This document shows, piece by piece, positions 48,567-58,979 of a stretch of 64,000 bases of DNA; positions within the stretch are counted from its first letter, which is position 1; every line of letters begins with the position of its first letter. A program made the position numbers and the translations under genes. The notes beneath the pieces were generated by a model. The model was given only the letters and a program-made list of their open reading frames with translations. It was not told the DNA's origin and did not search any database. The stretch is from Gnetum montanum. Lineage: Eukaryota; Streptophyta; Gnetopsida; Gnetales; Gnetaceae. The DNA lies in assembly GCA_015680685.1 (NCBI GenBank), contig MNCI01005255.1, positions 603,758 through 667,757 of the forward strand. The letters run 5' to 3'.

Positions 48567-49600
48567 TGATGAGTGGCAAGGTACCCCTACACTCAACCAT
48601 ACGAAACGAGCATAGCACGTACAATTCAGTCGAACTCCGCAGACTAAGTGCCTACACACCCCATGGAACACTTGGGGTTAATCGTTCGTTGTCTTCCCAA
48701 ACTTACTTGTAGTTGTCGCGGTGAATGGTTAAGTAAGTCCGAGGTATATGATTTTTATGGTCTTTTATGTTTTATCTCCTATGCTATCGAGGTGAAGGGT
48801 TGGAGAAACTAACTAACTCTAACTAATGAACTAAGTCTAAATTACCTAGCGTCAGCATCCGTTCCCACTTACCATACACACCCTGAACCAATGCAACTGT
48901 GGCTACCAAACGCTAATTGTTTCTGGGATCATTATGCTTAACGCACGTGCTCGAAGTGGTCATACTGAGGCACTTAACTAGGAGGAAAGGGTTGAGAGAA
49001 TCTAATCTAGCCTAAGTGCGATGAGTAGCCGATTCCTTGACTAACCGTACACATCTTGGTGCACGACTACCACTAGGATTACCAAGCGTAGATCCTGGAT
49101 ACACCACTGGGTTACCAAGTAGTTACACTTAGATGCTCGTAATCAAGTCGTACTCATACCGCATTGCGATGAGCAACCGATTCCTTGATTATCCGTACAC
49201 ATCCTTAGATTTCATAATCAAGTCATAGTCATTTCGCATTCTAGGAGTTTAAGGGTGAGAGAGAAAGCAATAAATAAAATCCTATTCCATGCACTGCAAG
49301 GTTTATCCAGGAAATTCGTCTTTATTGTTGTACACAACTTGTGTTTAGGTACAATGTTGCTCGAATAAAGATCCATTCACTTTAGGACTCCTACTGCGAG
49401 CACATGGAAAATATTCTATCTCTGGAGTGATCGATCTGCCAGAATTTCCCTACTTCTAGCCCAGGATGATGAAACAAGGGAAAGCCACCTCTTATTTATA
49501 GACTTGGCAGCAGACCACGATAATGCGTATGTGATATCGCAGGGGACGACGCAATATCGCGTACGTGATATCGCGGCCTATGCAATATCGCATCTCATCA
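48567..49600 (-). repeat. 5' LTR of copy z
   Basis: 1034 bp, 160 bp longer than its partner because of an internal tandem duplication: gcgatgagtagccgattcct at about 49017 and gcgatgagcaaccgattcct at about 49177. Minus-strand TATA box TATAAATAAG at 49500-49491. Confidence 0.87.
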
Positions 49601-49605
49601 CTAGG

Positions 49606-51013
49606 ATTTTTAATCTATACTAACTACAATTAAATAGTATTAATTATTCTTTTCTTAATCAAACTTTGGACACACATAATTGTGCTTCCAAGAGTCCTAT
49701 TTATGTGAAAGTAGTGTGATTGGGAACATTTTGGGAAGTGTTTTCTAATGGTGGAATTGGTTTTCTCTTTGGGCATATATCATTTTGAAGATTATTATAG
49801 TAGTCATTTTTGTGGAATTACATGCAATTCGAGAAATATGGTTGTGGTGCAAAATGTTGTTTTGTCAAATTGTGGTATTATTTTCATGGAATGAATGTGA
49901 CTATTAGGTATGGATATATCTGATCATGTTATGTTGGGTTTGGATGTGTTGTGCTTATGACATGTGTTGGCTTAAGCTAGCCGAAATGTGTACATGTCTT
50001 TACAGTGATGCTTGTGATGGTCATTGGTGGGTGATGCTAGCATGAGGGTGTGCACTGGTTGGTGATGAGGCACCTTGGAGGTACTATGGATTGACCCTCA
50101 CTATGATGCATTGGTGAGGCTCCTATCTTAGGCCTCATCCTATGAGTGGAAGAGCATAGATGTGTTCATCCCTACAGCTAGTATGTGGCGTAGGTGTGTT
50201 CGTCCCTATCACTAGTTTATCAAAAGGCTAGTGGTTGTGGGTCATAGGTCGACGAATTCTAGAACCAATTGGATAAATAAAAGACATACAAGCAATAGTT
50301 GTTTATGAGTACCCATGCAACATTTCACATGCTACACTAAATGTGAATATGCTAGCGACCACATGGGCTTATAATAGTATCAATTTTTGAGTCATAGTAC
50401 TAATAATATACATTATGATTGGATTATGATTGTATGGATTGTAGGTATGATGGTAGGGGCATGAGAGTGGAAATGATGTGATGTCATGTGCAATATAGTG
50501 TGTATATGTGTTGTTCGTAGCATGCACAAGATTGACAATTGTTGCAAGTTGCCTTGTACCCCACTCTCCTCCAGTACAACACTTCTTGACCATCTAGCAA
50601 GGGAAGTGTAAAGGCTTCCCACTCAATTGTGTACTGACTTTATTTAATTTCAAGTAGATGGCATAGGAGCCCAAACAAGCATGGAGAGGGAGATAGAGGA
50701 GGAGGAAAATCTTCAATTCTTGGTTAATGTATGTTTTTATGTATCTCTGTACTCTTAGATATATGATGATGATGTTTATGTGTTTTTGTATCTTAGCATA
50801 GTAGTGCACAATTTTTGTTTTTGTAAAGACATGTAGTTTTAGAAATCGGAAGTGTATGTTTCATTTTAGGTTGGCATGGATTTTTATGCAATTTGACCTT
50901 CCTTAATATCATGTATTTCTACACGTCATTAGCTTTTGGTTTATCATGCTTCCGTTGTAAGGTTACTAGTGATCCTAGGCATCACCCTGCCCTAGCTAGA
51001 GCAAGGTGTTACA
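49606..51013 (+). repeat. 3' LTR of V, right part
   Basis: Remaining 1408 bp of the V LTR after the ctagg duplication, ending in aaggtgttaca, followed by atcaa. Confidence 0.87.
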
Positions 51014-51018
51014 ATCAA

Positions 51019-51682
51019 ACCCTTTAAAGATCACCTAGCTAGCTTATATTATTGGGATAAAAACACTATGATAATAATGATGTAACTGTTAACACGAGCA
51101 TTAAAAAATGAACTAGGAACCAAGTTTATGCTGTTAAAGGCTTTAGGCCTTCATAAAGATTGAAACGGCCTCTCATAGATTGTATCATGCAACGATCAAC
51201 AGCCAAAACTTATGTCTACAACACTTGCTAACTATATATATTCAGGCTAGAAGAGTTATGGCAGACACACAGTAAATAACTCTTATTATTAAAAAACAAT
51301 AACAGGATAGACACCGTGTCCGTTGGCTGCTACCCATGGATATTTATATCGCTACTCATATAACATAAAAGAATTTTAAATTATTCATTGCATATTAGTA
51401 TTCACGATGAAAAATGAAAAATGCGTAGGTTTTAGCGTTGGAACCTTAAAATATTTCTTACAGGTTCTTTGATATCTGCAACTGCATAGGAGTTGCATTA
51501 GGACTTGAACAACGTGCCAGGAAATTTAATACAACGCACATGAAAATGTCTTACACTGAAGAACCAGTTGCTTCGCCGGCTACCCACATGGCGCTAAGTT
51601 AATGCAAACATAGAATCAACTTAAAGCAAGGTCGTAATTGTCTGGGGTGAAATCCTAGCCACGTTGAGGACGTGATTGCCTC
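51019..51682. other. 3' flank of the REF/SRPP-like gene
   Basis: 664 bases between V and the stop codon of the host gene. No ORF or repeat recognised; presumably holds the 3' UTR of the minus-strand gene. Confidence 0.5.
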
Positions 51683-52899
51683 TCATGAAATCTTGAGCAC
51701 AATCGTTGTCACTCGCTTCTGTCTCAGTTTTCTGCGACCCGTCTTCACTGCCATCTTGCCATTTATATGATTATTATGCCTACTGTCCATGTCTTCAACC
51801 GTATCAGTCATCAGAGGTTTCTGCTTCTTAATGCCTTTGGACACAACCATGGATCCTTCATCACCATCACACTGCGTCTTCTGCCAAACCGATGCTTTAG
51901 GACTTGGATCCTCGGCTTCACCTTTCTTTTCTTCTTCTTCGTAGGAGGCCTTTTTCCAAGCTCCTCCTTCTCCTCCTTCAGGAATTTCACGGTTATGCTG
52001 TAAGATCACGGAACTGTTATTGAACATAAGATGGTATTTTATGAACAGCGATATCTTGTCGACAGGAACCAGCGGAATGAGACGCGCCATTGTGAAAAGT
52101 ACTCGCCGCACAAACCCAGCCATGCAGTTGTAGATACGAGCCCACAGCAGCAGCAATTTCAGAAGAACGGATCCTAGGGGTAGACGCAAACTCCATTTTA
52201 GACTTTCCATGGCCACCCTCTCTACTGTTACCAGGATTCCCTTGTTCACCATTACTACAACTTCGGACCTCAGGCGCGCTGGAAAGTGTCTGTGATTCTC
52301 TATGAACGTCATCATCTTGTCCACCTGCAAGTCAATACAAGAGTCTGCTTCATCAGTCGAGTTAATTAAAAGTATGAAACCACTATTTGTAGCCTGCTTC
52401 ATCAGCCCAATTAATTAAAAATAAGAAACGACCATTTGTAAGATACATTGAAAGTTTTGTTTGCAGAAGGAAGAGAAATTTTGCGTGTAGATGTACTTTG
52501 CGATCGGCGTAAGTGAGAAGTTGAGAAGTAATATCATGGAAGAGCTGTGCAGCCGGAGAAATGCAGATCTGTGCGATTTTCTCAACAGCATTGATAGGTA
52601 GCTTCAATGGTCCCGTTTTGTTCTTGGGGGCTTCATACATTGCACTGAATCCACTCACGACCTTCCGTGCAAAACGAAGGCAGAATCCCAATCGCTTCAG
52701 CGTCTGCACTCATAAGTTCTGAATTTCCATGAATCCAATTTCGCTTGCACAGAGTCAAATGGAACAGACAAGAAACAGTTCATCATTACCCAAACAAAAT
52801 AACATCAGAAGGAAACCAGACCTGGTTCCGGGTAGCATGGGAACATGAACTCTCAGGATCAGCCATGTGCAATTCTATGGCCACTGCAGCAACTGACAT
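51683..52899 (-). CDS. REF/SRPP family (lipid-droplet / stress-related) protein, 3 exons
   Basis: Predicted exons on the minus strand: 52899-52822, 52703-52497 and 52324-51683. Introns are 118 and 172 bp, both GT...AG and phase 0. ATG 52899 is chosen because it gives a short leader (MSVAAVAIELHMADPESS) spliced in frame to TLKRLGFCLRFARKVV. The spliced product is 308 residues. The REF domain (about residues 27-190) is recognised from the YEAPKNKTGPLKLP block, VEKIAQICISPAAQLFHDI, YADRKVDKMM and ARLIPLVPVDKI. These match the order LYEYAK..SGPLKPGV / VGPVYEKFHDVP / VDRKVDE / LPLFP known for the family. Members coat lipid droplets or rubber particles. The tail from about residue 200 is Lys/Glu/Asp-rich, longer than the usual 200-250 residue proteins. 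It is the only intact-looking host gene here and sits 670 bp from element V. Splicing is inferred, not observed. Confidence 0.8.
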
Positions 52900-53026
52900 G
52901 TGCCTATTTCCAGGGGAAGTAGGCGATTGGGGAGAACATAAAATGAGAAAAGCAGTTTTGCAATTCTCTATTTGGCTATGCGCCGCTCCAGATAAATGGT
53001 CCCTTGCCTTGCCTCATATTATTATT

Positions 53027-53304
53027 GCCTTGTTCTCGATGTCTGCATTGTGCATTAAAATCATACCTGCCTTGTTCTCGTCTGCATTGTGCATTAAAAT
53101 CATACCTGTCTTCTCCTGCTCTGAATCTTCCCACAAACTTCATTGATTGTGCGTTAAAATTCATTGATTGCGCGTTGAAATCATACGTGACTTCTCCTGC
53201 ATTGGCATGCCACAGACCACAAAAATCAAAGAGTACGAATATCAAAGGTTTGGCTTTGGCATGACACAGACCACAGAAAACATGGAGTACGATTATCAAA
53301 GGTT
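53027..53304. repeat. Three small tandem duplications upstream of the REF/SRPP gene
   Basis: Unit A (about 40 bp, ccttgttctcg...cattaaaatcatacct) at 53027-53068 and 53069-53107. Unit B (21 bp, cattgattgtgcgtt) at 53141-53161 and 53162-53182. Unit C (about 50 bp, ttggcatgccacagaccaca) at 53202-53251 and 53256-53304. All lie 130-410 bp upstream of the predicted ATG, in the likely promoter or 5' UTR. Confidence 0.8.
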
Positions 53305-55205
53305 CCGCCACGACTCACGCATTTACGCGTGTTTATTGGTCATTGATGGTTCTTGCTCTTTTTCTCATATCTCCGGTAAAATAAAGAAAAAACAAAACAG
53401 GGTCATCGTCATGGGTCATGAGTCATGAACAGGATAAAGGATGGATGCTTGTTCAACTGTTTTTTTACAGTGTGTTTGGTTATCCGCTAATGAACCAGCA
53501 CATGGCCCATGGCCATATGCAAGCTCATGGTGCTCTGTTTTTACTTTTATCATGACTAGTGCCAATTCTCCATAGTCCCAAAGGTTTTTTATCATCGTAG
53601 GTGAGGTGAGTTACTTGTCTGCGCCTAGTTTAGTTGAGTTGTGTCTTTTTATAATGTGGTTGTCTTCAACATGGCCTTATGGCACTACTCGCAGGTCATC
53701 TTTGAACAAAAGTATTAGTAGACATGATTTGTTATAAATTTGGTTGAGGCTTGAGGCTTAATTTCATTTTTAAAAAGATTGGATTGAGTAACAAAAGGGT
53801 TTCATTTTATTGCTGTCATTTTTGTTGTTGCAAAAATTATATGTTTAAGCGCATTATGGCTCTTGAGTAAGGAAATGGATTCAATGCCCTCCATACCTTT
53901 GCAAATTTTCTTGCTTGCTTGGGTGTAATGGTGATATTGTGTGAAATTTTTAAGCATTAACAATATTTTGGATTTACAATTGTACTTGTTCTATATTCTG
54001 CAATGCTTTTTTTTATGATATATGAGATTTAATTTTTTAAAAAAATTAATATATTTCAATTTTTTCTATCATGTCTCCAGCTACGAACCCGAACCCGTAC
54101 CCACCTATACCCACTTTTTCTTGAGACACACGTACCCAAACACGTTGAGAATCACAAATCCTCGATTCCTCACTTCCACGAATCAGATTCTTTTAATGCA
54201 TAGCTATTTGCTATTTAACAACCATCAATCATGCACGTCCACGGCCACGTTACAATCGCAGGCATGTTGATTTTTTCCAGCCGTGTGTTGATACCTGCTA
54301 ACGGTGCTACCGTAGATATACAACGAAATTTTGGTCTTTTTAATTTTTAAATGTTAAAAAAACAAATCCATTTGCAAGTGGGAACCCAGGCGCCGTAAAC
54401 GTGAACTGGAAATTCAGGTGTGCACCGTCAGTGCCAAAAGTTTTTTTATTTAAATAGCGTTACTTGAAGTTACAGGATTCCAGCATATCTTTTTAGTGCG
54501 ATCCATTACGCTCGACAAGACTCCTGGACCGCTTTAAGAGAATACACTAACAATTTAACACCGAAGAAAATGCATATGAATCTGTTATGTAGCTTCCTGT
54601 ACGTCCGCCTCAATGATAATAATTATAATATGCTAATAGATCATACTGCAAGTCAGCGAATCGAGATGCTTGAAAACTGAAGCATTGCGTGTGGCCGGCA
54701 TTAAAATATATAGTCATTTGTTCGCCGAAATCGCGGAATCTTGGACTTCGGTAACTGGACACAAATATTTTTGGATTTTTAACAAGCCGAATCAAATTAC
54801 ATCTTGTGTACCTTAAGCATCTTGAACTACTTTATCAGCCCGTTGCGTCTCCTTATCATGTTCTTGCTATTCTGTCGCATCCTTACTTCTCATGGTTAGC
54901 ATCAGGATCTAGTTGCCTACAAAAAATATGCATTGATATCCCTGGAAGTTCGGCTTCGTATTCAAAAATAATGTCTCGTAGAATGTGTATGTGTTGAACG
55001 ATCTTTTCTTTCTCAAAGATTTGTGCATTATATTTTTCCAAATAAGTTTGTGAAATAAAAGAATTTGTGAATGAAGATTTATTACATCCTAAGATGGATA
55101 GGATCTATTTGGATGGGTATTATATTTTCATGAAAAATATAGATAGACTCTACAAATTATCCAAGCATCAATGTGGGTATTAAAAACAAATCATAGAAGT
55201 TTTTT
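53305..55205. other. Intergenic DNA, nothing recognised
   Basis: No ORF over about 80 codons and no familiar motif. Base composition near 53300-53500 and 54060-54800 is less decayed-looking than the transposon areas, so this may be genuine host intergenic sequence. Confidence 0.4.
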
Positions 55206-55687
55206 TGTTACAACATTATAACACTATCTGAAATAGGTAGTCCTAGTACAAGGAAGAAATATATGTAACTCATTTTCAAAGGCTGCATAACCTATAAATG
55301 TGCTCTTCGGGGAGAGTTGAATCTATCTTCCACCTTTATTTTTAAGATGATGAGAACTTAAACAAAGCTTGATAACATTCGGATACTTATGGGAATAGTA
55401 GTTCAGAGATAGTGAGCTTCTACATCTAATTTATTAGATATTAGCAGGATTAGCGAGAGCAATATATCTAGTACAAAAAATCTATTTTTTTTTAACACTA
55501 GGTGCATAGATTCCAACTACATCCTAGCCATACATTTCCCTATCACTAGTTCATATTTCTGTACATTTCCACTATCATTCTATATATTTTCATTCTACTT
55601 TTTGAGTTTTCAACAACTCAAATGTATAAGTAGCCATACCATGAATGTAATAAAGCAAAAGAGTTTCTTTCCTATTGCAAACTAACA
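55206..55687 (+). repeat. Probable 5' LTR of a Ty1/copia element
   Basis: Bounded by tgttacaaca at 55206 and aactaaca at 55680-55687, with TATA-like tataaatg near 55292. The right border is firm because a primer-binding site follows; the left border is a guess from the TGTT/AACA termini. Confidence 0.5.
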
Positions 55688-55699
55688 TGGTACTAGAGC
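55688..55699 (+). promoter_or_regulatory. Primer-binding site, initiator tRNA-Met type
   Basis: TGGTACTAGAGC, against TGGTATCAGAGC. Confidence 0.7.
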
Positions 55700-55809
55700 T
55701 ATTGTAAATTTTTCCATCGCATTACCATTTACATTAGCGATCATTCCATTGCACTACCATCTGCATTACATTCTAAGTTATCCAAGCAATCATTCCATCT
55801 TGCACATCA

Positions 55810-56763
55810 TGGCCTCTCAACAAAATTCCTCCATCACTAATCCTTCTACTACAAGTGAGATTGATGATCCTAGTAACCCTCTCTACCTACACCATTCTAA
55901 TAATCTTGGTACCATTCCAGTATCCTAGCCTTTGACCGAAGAAAACTACAATACCTGGAGTGGAGCAATGGTCATGGCTCTCAACACTGAGAATAAGATG
56001 TGCTTTGTTGATGGATCAATAGCAAAACTACTTAATGTCACTAACCCCAACTATGCCCAATGGATTAGGTGCAATAACATGGTTTTATTATGGATTTTAA
56101 ATTCTTTGTCCAAAGATTTGTAAGTGTTATTTATATGGGGTCTATTCATGAAGTATGGAAGGATCTCTAGGATCAGTTCTCCCAAGTAAATGCCTCTAGA
56201 ATCTTTCAAGTACATAAAGAAATTTCCTTTCTCAATTAGGAACATCTTTCAGTTGTAGCATATTTCACAAAGTAAATGGGGTATTGGGATGAGCTCATAA
56301 CCTACAGGTAACTTCCTACCTATTCATGTGGAGCAATAAAGACGTTGCATAACTATTAATAAGAGGAAAAAATAATGCAATTCCTAATGGGACTCAATGA
56401 ATCCTATTCAACTATTTGAGGAAAAATCATCCTTATGGATATACTTCAATTAATCGTGCATTTTCCCTAGTATTACAAGAAGAACATCAACGAGAAGTTG
56501 CATCCTCTATTGGCCCAACAACAAAAGTTGCTACAATTCTTGCAAGAGGAGATCCTAGACACAATAATACTCAAGCTAGACTTGGAAACCACAATGGCTA
56601 AATGTTACATAGGAAAAATAAAGATCCCAAATGAGAAAGATCCACCTGCAAGCATTGCGGATGGGTTGAACATAACATGGAAAGGTGCTATCAACTTCAT
56701 GCCTATCCACCAGGACATTAGCTTTACAAAGAAGGTAATGCCATCTCAATTAACCAAGCTATA
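55810..56763 (+). pseudogene. Ty1/copia gag
   Basis: Starts MASQQNSSITNPSTTSEIDD. A copia-type leader DDPSNPLYLHHSNNLG is followed by the gag core LTEENYNTWSGAMVMAL, NKMCFVDGSI and WIRCNNMVLLWILNSLS. The frame then breaks. A CCHC zinc knuckle (CX2CX4HX4C, CKHCGWVEHNMERC) is intact at 56647-56688 in a frame different from the N-terminus. Stops and shifts lie at 56120 onward. Confidence 0.8.
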
Positions 56764-56919
56764 AGAACATTCAAAGAAAAATAGCAAGCAAATCAATCTC
56801 CTTCAACATTATCATTTACACTAGATTAGTACTAGCAAATCCTTGCTTTGCTAAACATGTAGTCTAAGATTCATAAGGTAGGTACCTCATAGCCAAGGAT
56901 AGAGTTATTAGGTATCACT

Positions 56920-57119
56920 TTCAACTTGACTTCTTTTAATTTAGCACCTTGGATACTTGACACTAGAGCCACTAATCATCTTGTTAGCTCCCCATCAATC
57001 CTATTGTTCATAACACCCCTAATGACATCTATAAAATTTCCTAATGGAAATACAATCCTTGTCTCCCACATTGGCACAATTTTATTATCATCTTCATTAA
57101 TTCTAAAAGATGTACTATG
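56920..57119 (+). pseudogene. Ty1/copia protease fragment
   Basis: WILDTRATNHLVSSPS (DSGATNH expected, glycine now Arg), then SIKFPNGNTILVSHIGTI and LKDVLC, the usual copia protease order. It is cut at 57119 by the LTR of the minus-strand Tat-like element; the rest of pol should lie beyond the window. Confidence 0.8.
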
Positions 57120-58797
57120 TGTTGTGGTCAAAATCCTTGATCGCTAGAATGAAAAACAAGGATCCAAGGTGCAAGTAGTTCCTCAACCCTAAATTCCAAG
57201 GGCCTTTGCAATAAAAAAAAAAGGGATTCGAGGTGCCCTGGTCAATTCGAAAGATCAACTAGGGACTTATGAAATGCAAAATGTGGGAGTATAAACAAAT
57301 TCAAATAATGCACAAAAAATAAATTTATTTTTTAACACAAAACTTAAAACTTAAAACTCTATTGAGAAAGGAATAAAGAATAAGTTAGAGAAATGTGTAC
57401 AAATGGTGCCTGGATGAGCAAAAAAGGGAGGGTGCACTTGTGCTGGAGTTCAAAGCCCATTGAAGTCGATGTGGTTTGCTCCATGATCCAGGTGCTAAGC
57501 CACTCCTAATGCTATAGAACCTTCTCTCACTACTATGACCTTGGATCTGCCAACTAGGTCGCTACTAGGGGGATGAAAAAGGTAGAAACTTTCGATGCTA
57601 AGTTGCTCCACACTAGGGTTTGGAAATCCCATAAGTGTGGTGTTGACATAAAAAATCCACCAAATCTCAAGGCCATAATGCCTCCACGTTGGGGTTCAAG
57701 AGAATGCAAGTATGGAAACTTGTAAGAGCTCTTAAGTGATTGAAAATGTCCCAAGTGTGGAATTGTGTGTATGTAAACTACTTGAGAATGCTCAAAAGTT
57801 GTTGAATCACGAGAAAAATTGCTAGAAGTTTGTCAAAAATTGCTTGTACTTCTATGCTGTTAAAAATTGTTGAACCATCCAAATATTCCTGGAACCTATA
57901 TAAATGGTATTTGAGGTTGGCTTTTATAGAGTCTTTGGGTCATAAATGGGGCTACAAATTGACTATGAAATGACTACAACTTTGGCTAAAAATGGCTACA
58001 AATTTGCTACAAATTTAGGTGAGATGGGTGCCCAAATTTGGGGAGGTCACTATACATAGTAAGTGCTTTCCCCCATGGCCATTCTATTTACTATAAATAG
58101 TAACTAGGGCACACCTTCCATGCTAGATATGAACATTCCATGTTGACCTCTCCACTTTGCTTGTTGAAGTGGCTAGTCAATGTTGAAGTGGATGAATTGA
58201 TGAATTTTTGCTTTTGTGGCTTCCATGATAGGAGGAAACTTTCCAAGTTGGTGGGTGGGGTGAAGTTTCCAAGCTGGGGGAAAACTTTCCAAGCTGAAGG
58301 GGAAACGTTTCCAAGCTAGGGAAATGTTTCCAAGTTGTACATTTGGTCTCCACGTTGAAGGAGCAAAAGTTTCCATACCCCCACCCTTCCACACTAAGCG
58401 TAGGTGCCATCTACCCCTTGTAGGTGTTTTTGGTGTAGAAAAATGCATACCCCCATAAAACCCATCAAATTTCCCTTTTTGGCATTTCAAAAGGCATTTT
58501 AACTCTCCCAAGCCCATATATCAATACTAGGTGACTTTTTCACTTGGGGAATGAGGCTTTGACCACTTATGAGGCATTTTTCAGCCCCAAAAGTATAAAG
58601 CTTGTGAAATTACCCATTGTGGATTACAATTTTCACATTTGCAATGAAATTTTTCCCAGTGTTTCATGGAGTGAAAGCTACATGATGAAGATTGATTATA
58701 ACATGCAAAATTTTGTGGTGTCTTAATGACCCTTCTTTGTTGGTGCCTGGAGAATTGACTGAAGAGTCATCGACAAAGAATACAAAACACCACTACA
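57120..58797 (-). repeat. 3' LTR of the minus-strand Tat-like element
   Basis: About 1680 bp; minus strand starts TGTAGTGGTG at 58797. The other end is set at tgttgtgg (57120), where copia coding stops. Homologous to 8082-9559. Confidence 0.72.
58228..58370 (-). repeat. LTR minisatellite (gtttccaagctg units)
   Basis: Five to six imperfect 20-26 base units on the plus strand, such as gaagtttccaagctggggg. Counterpart of 8505-8640. Confidence 0.65.
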
Positions 58798-58854
58798 TAT
58801 TATAACACTATAATGCATACATGCCACATAAGAATCAAGCTATCCAAGTCACCA

Positions 58855-58935
58855 AGGTCACTAGTTTAAGGTAATGGTGGGCCATGCTACTAGTTTAAGG
58901 CCCTAGTAGGTTGTGTTGCCAATTTAAGGTCACAA
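58855..58935 (-). repeat. 29-bp repeat array in the 3' UTR, minus copy
   Basis: Three units with ctagtttaagg...ggccatg, the reverse complement of the 7104-7220 unit. Confidence 0.65.
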
Positions 58936-58979
58936 AAAATTGTTAAAAGTAGGCTCACTTGTCGATGATTTTCAGCTAC

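Larger units (their letters stand above)
42324..49600 (-). mobile_element. Family A copy z: complete gag-pro LTR element in the V LTR
   Basis: 7277 bp with perfect termini TGATGAG...CTCATCA and target duplication ctagg (42319-42323 and 49601-49605). Coding is on the minus strand: 5' LTR 48567-49600, primer-binding site, gag, protease, long noncoding part with an assembly gap, 3' LTR 42324-43197. No reverse transcriptase, RNase H or integrase. It is younger than V, since it sits inside V's 3' LTR. Confidence 0.9.
34002..51013 (+). mobile_element. Element V: Ty3/gypsy chromovirus, split by copy z
   Basis: Complete plus-strand element with termini TGTTACA/TGTTACA-type LTR ends and target duplication atcaa. 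The 5' LTR is 34002-36651. The 3' LTR is 41082-51013 and contains the 7277-bp copy z plus its 5-bp duplication. Subtracting these leaves exactly 2650 bp, the same as the 5' LTR. The internal region has gag with two zinc knuckles, protease, reverse transcriptase, RNase H, integrase and a chromodomain-like C-terminus in Ty3 order. Long LTRs and that order suggest a Tekay/Del-like chromovirus. The many stop codons mean it cannot move on its own. Confidence 0.88.

Noticed and set aside
52976-53311. Minus-strand frame of 111 codons with repeated YDFNAQ words upstream of the REF/SRPP gene
   Set aside because: The repeats come from the DNA tandem duplications; no family resemblance and no splice link to the gene.
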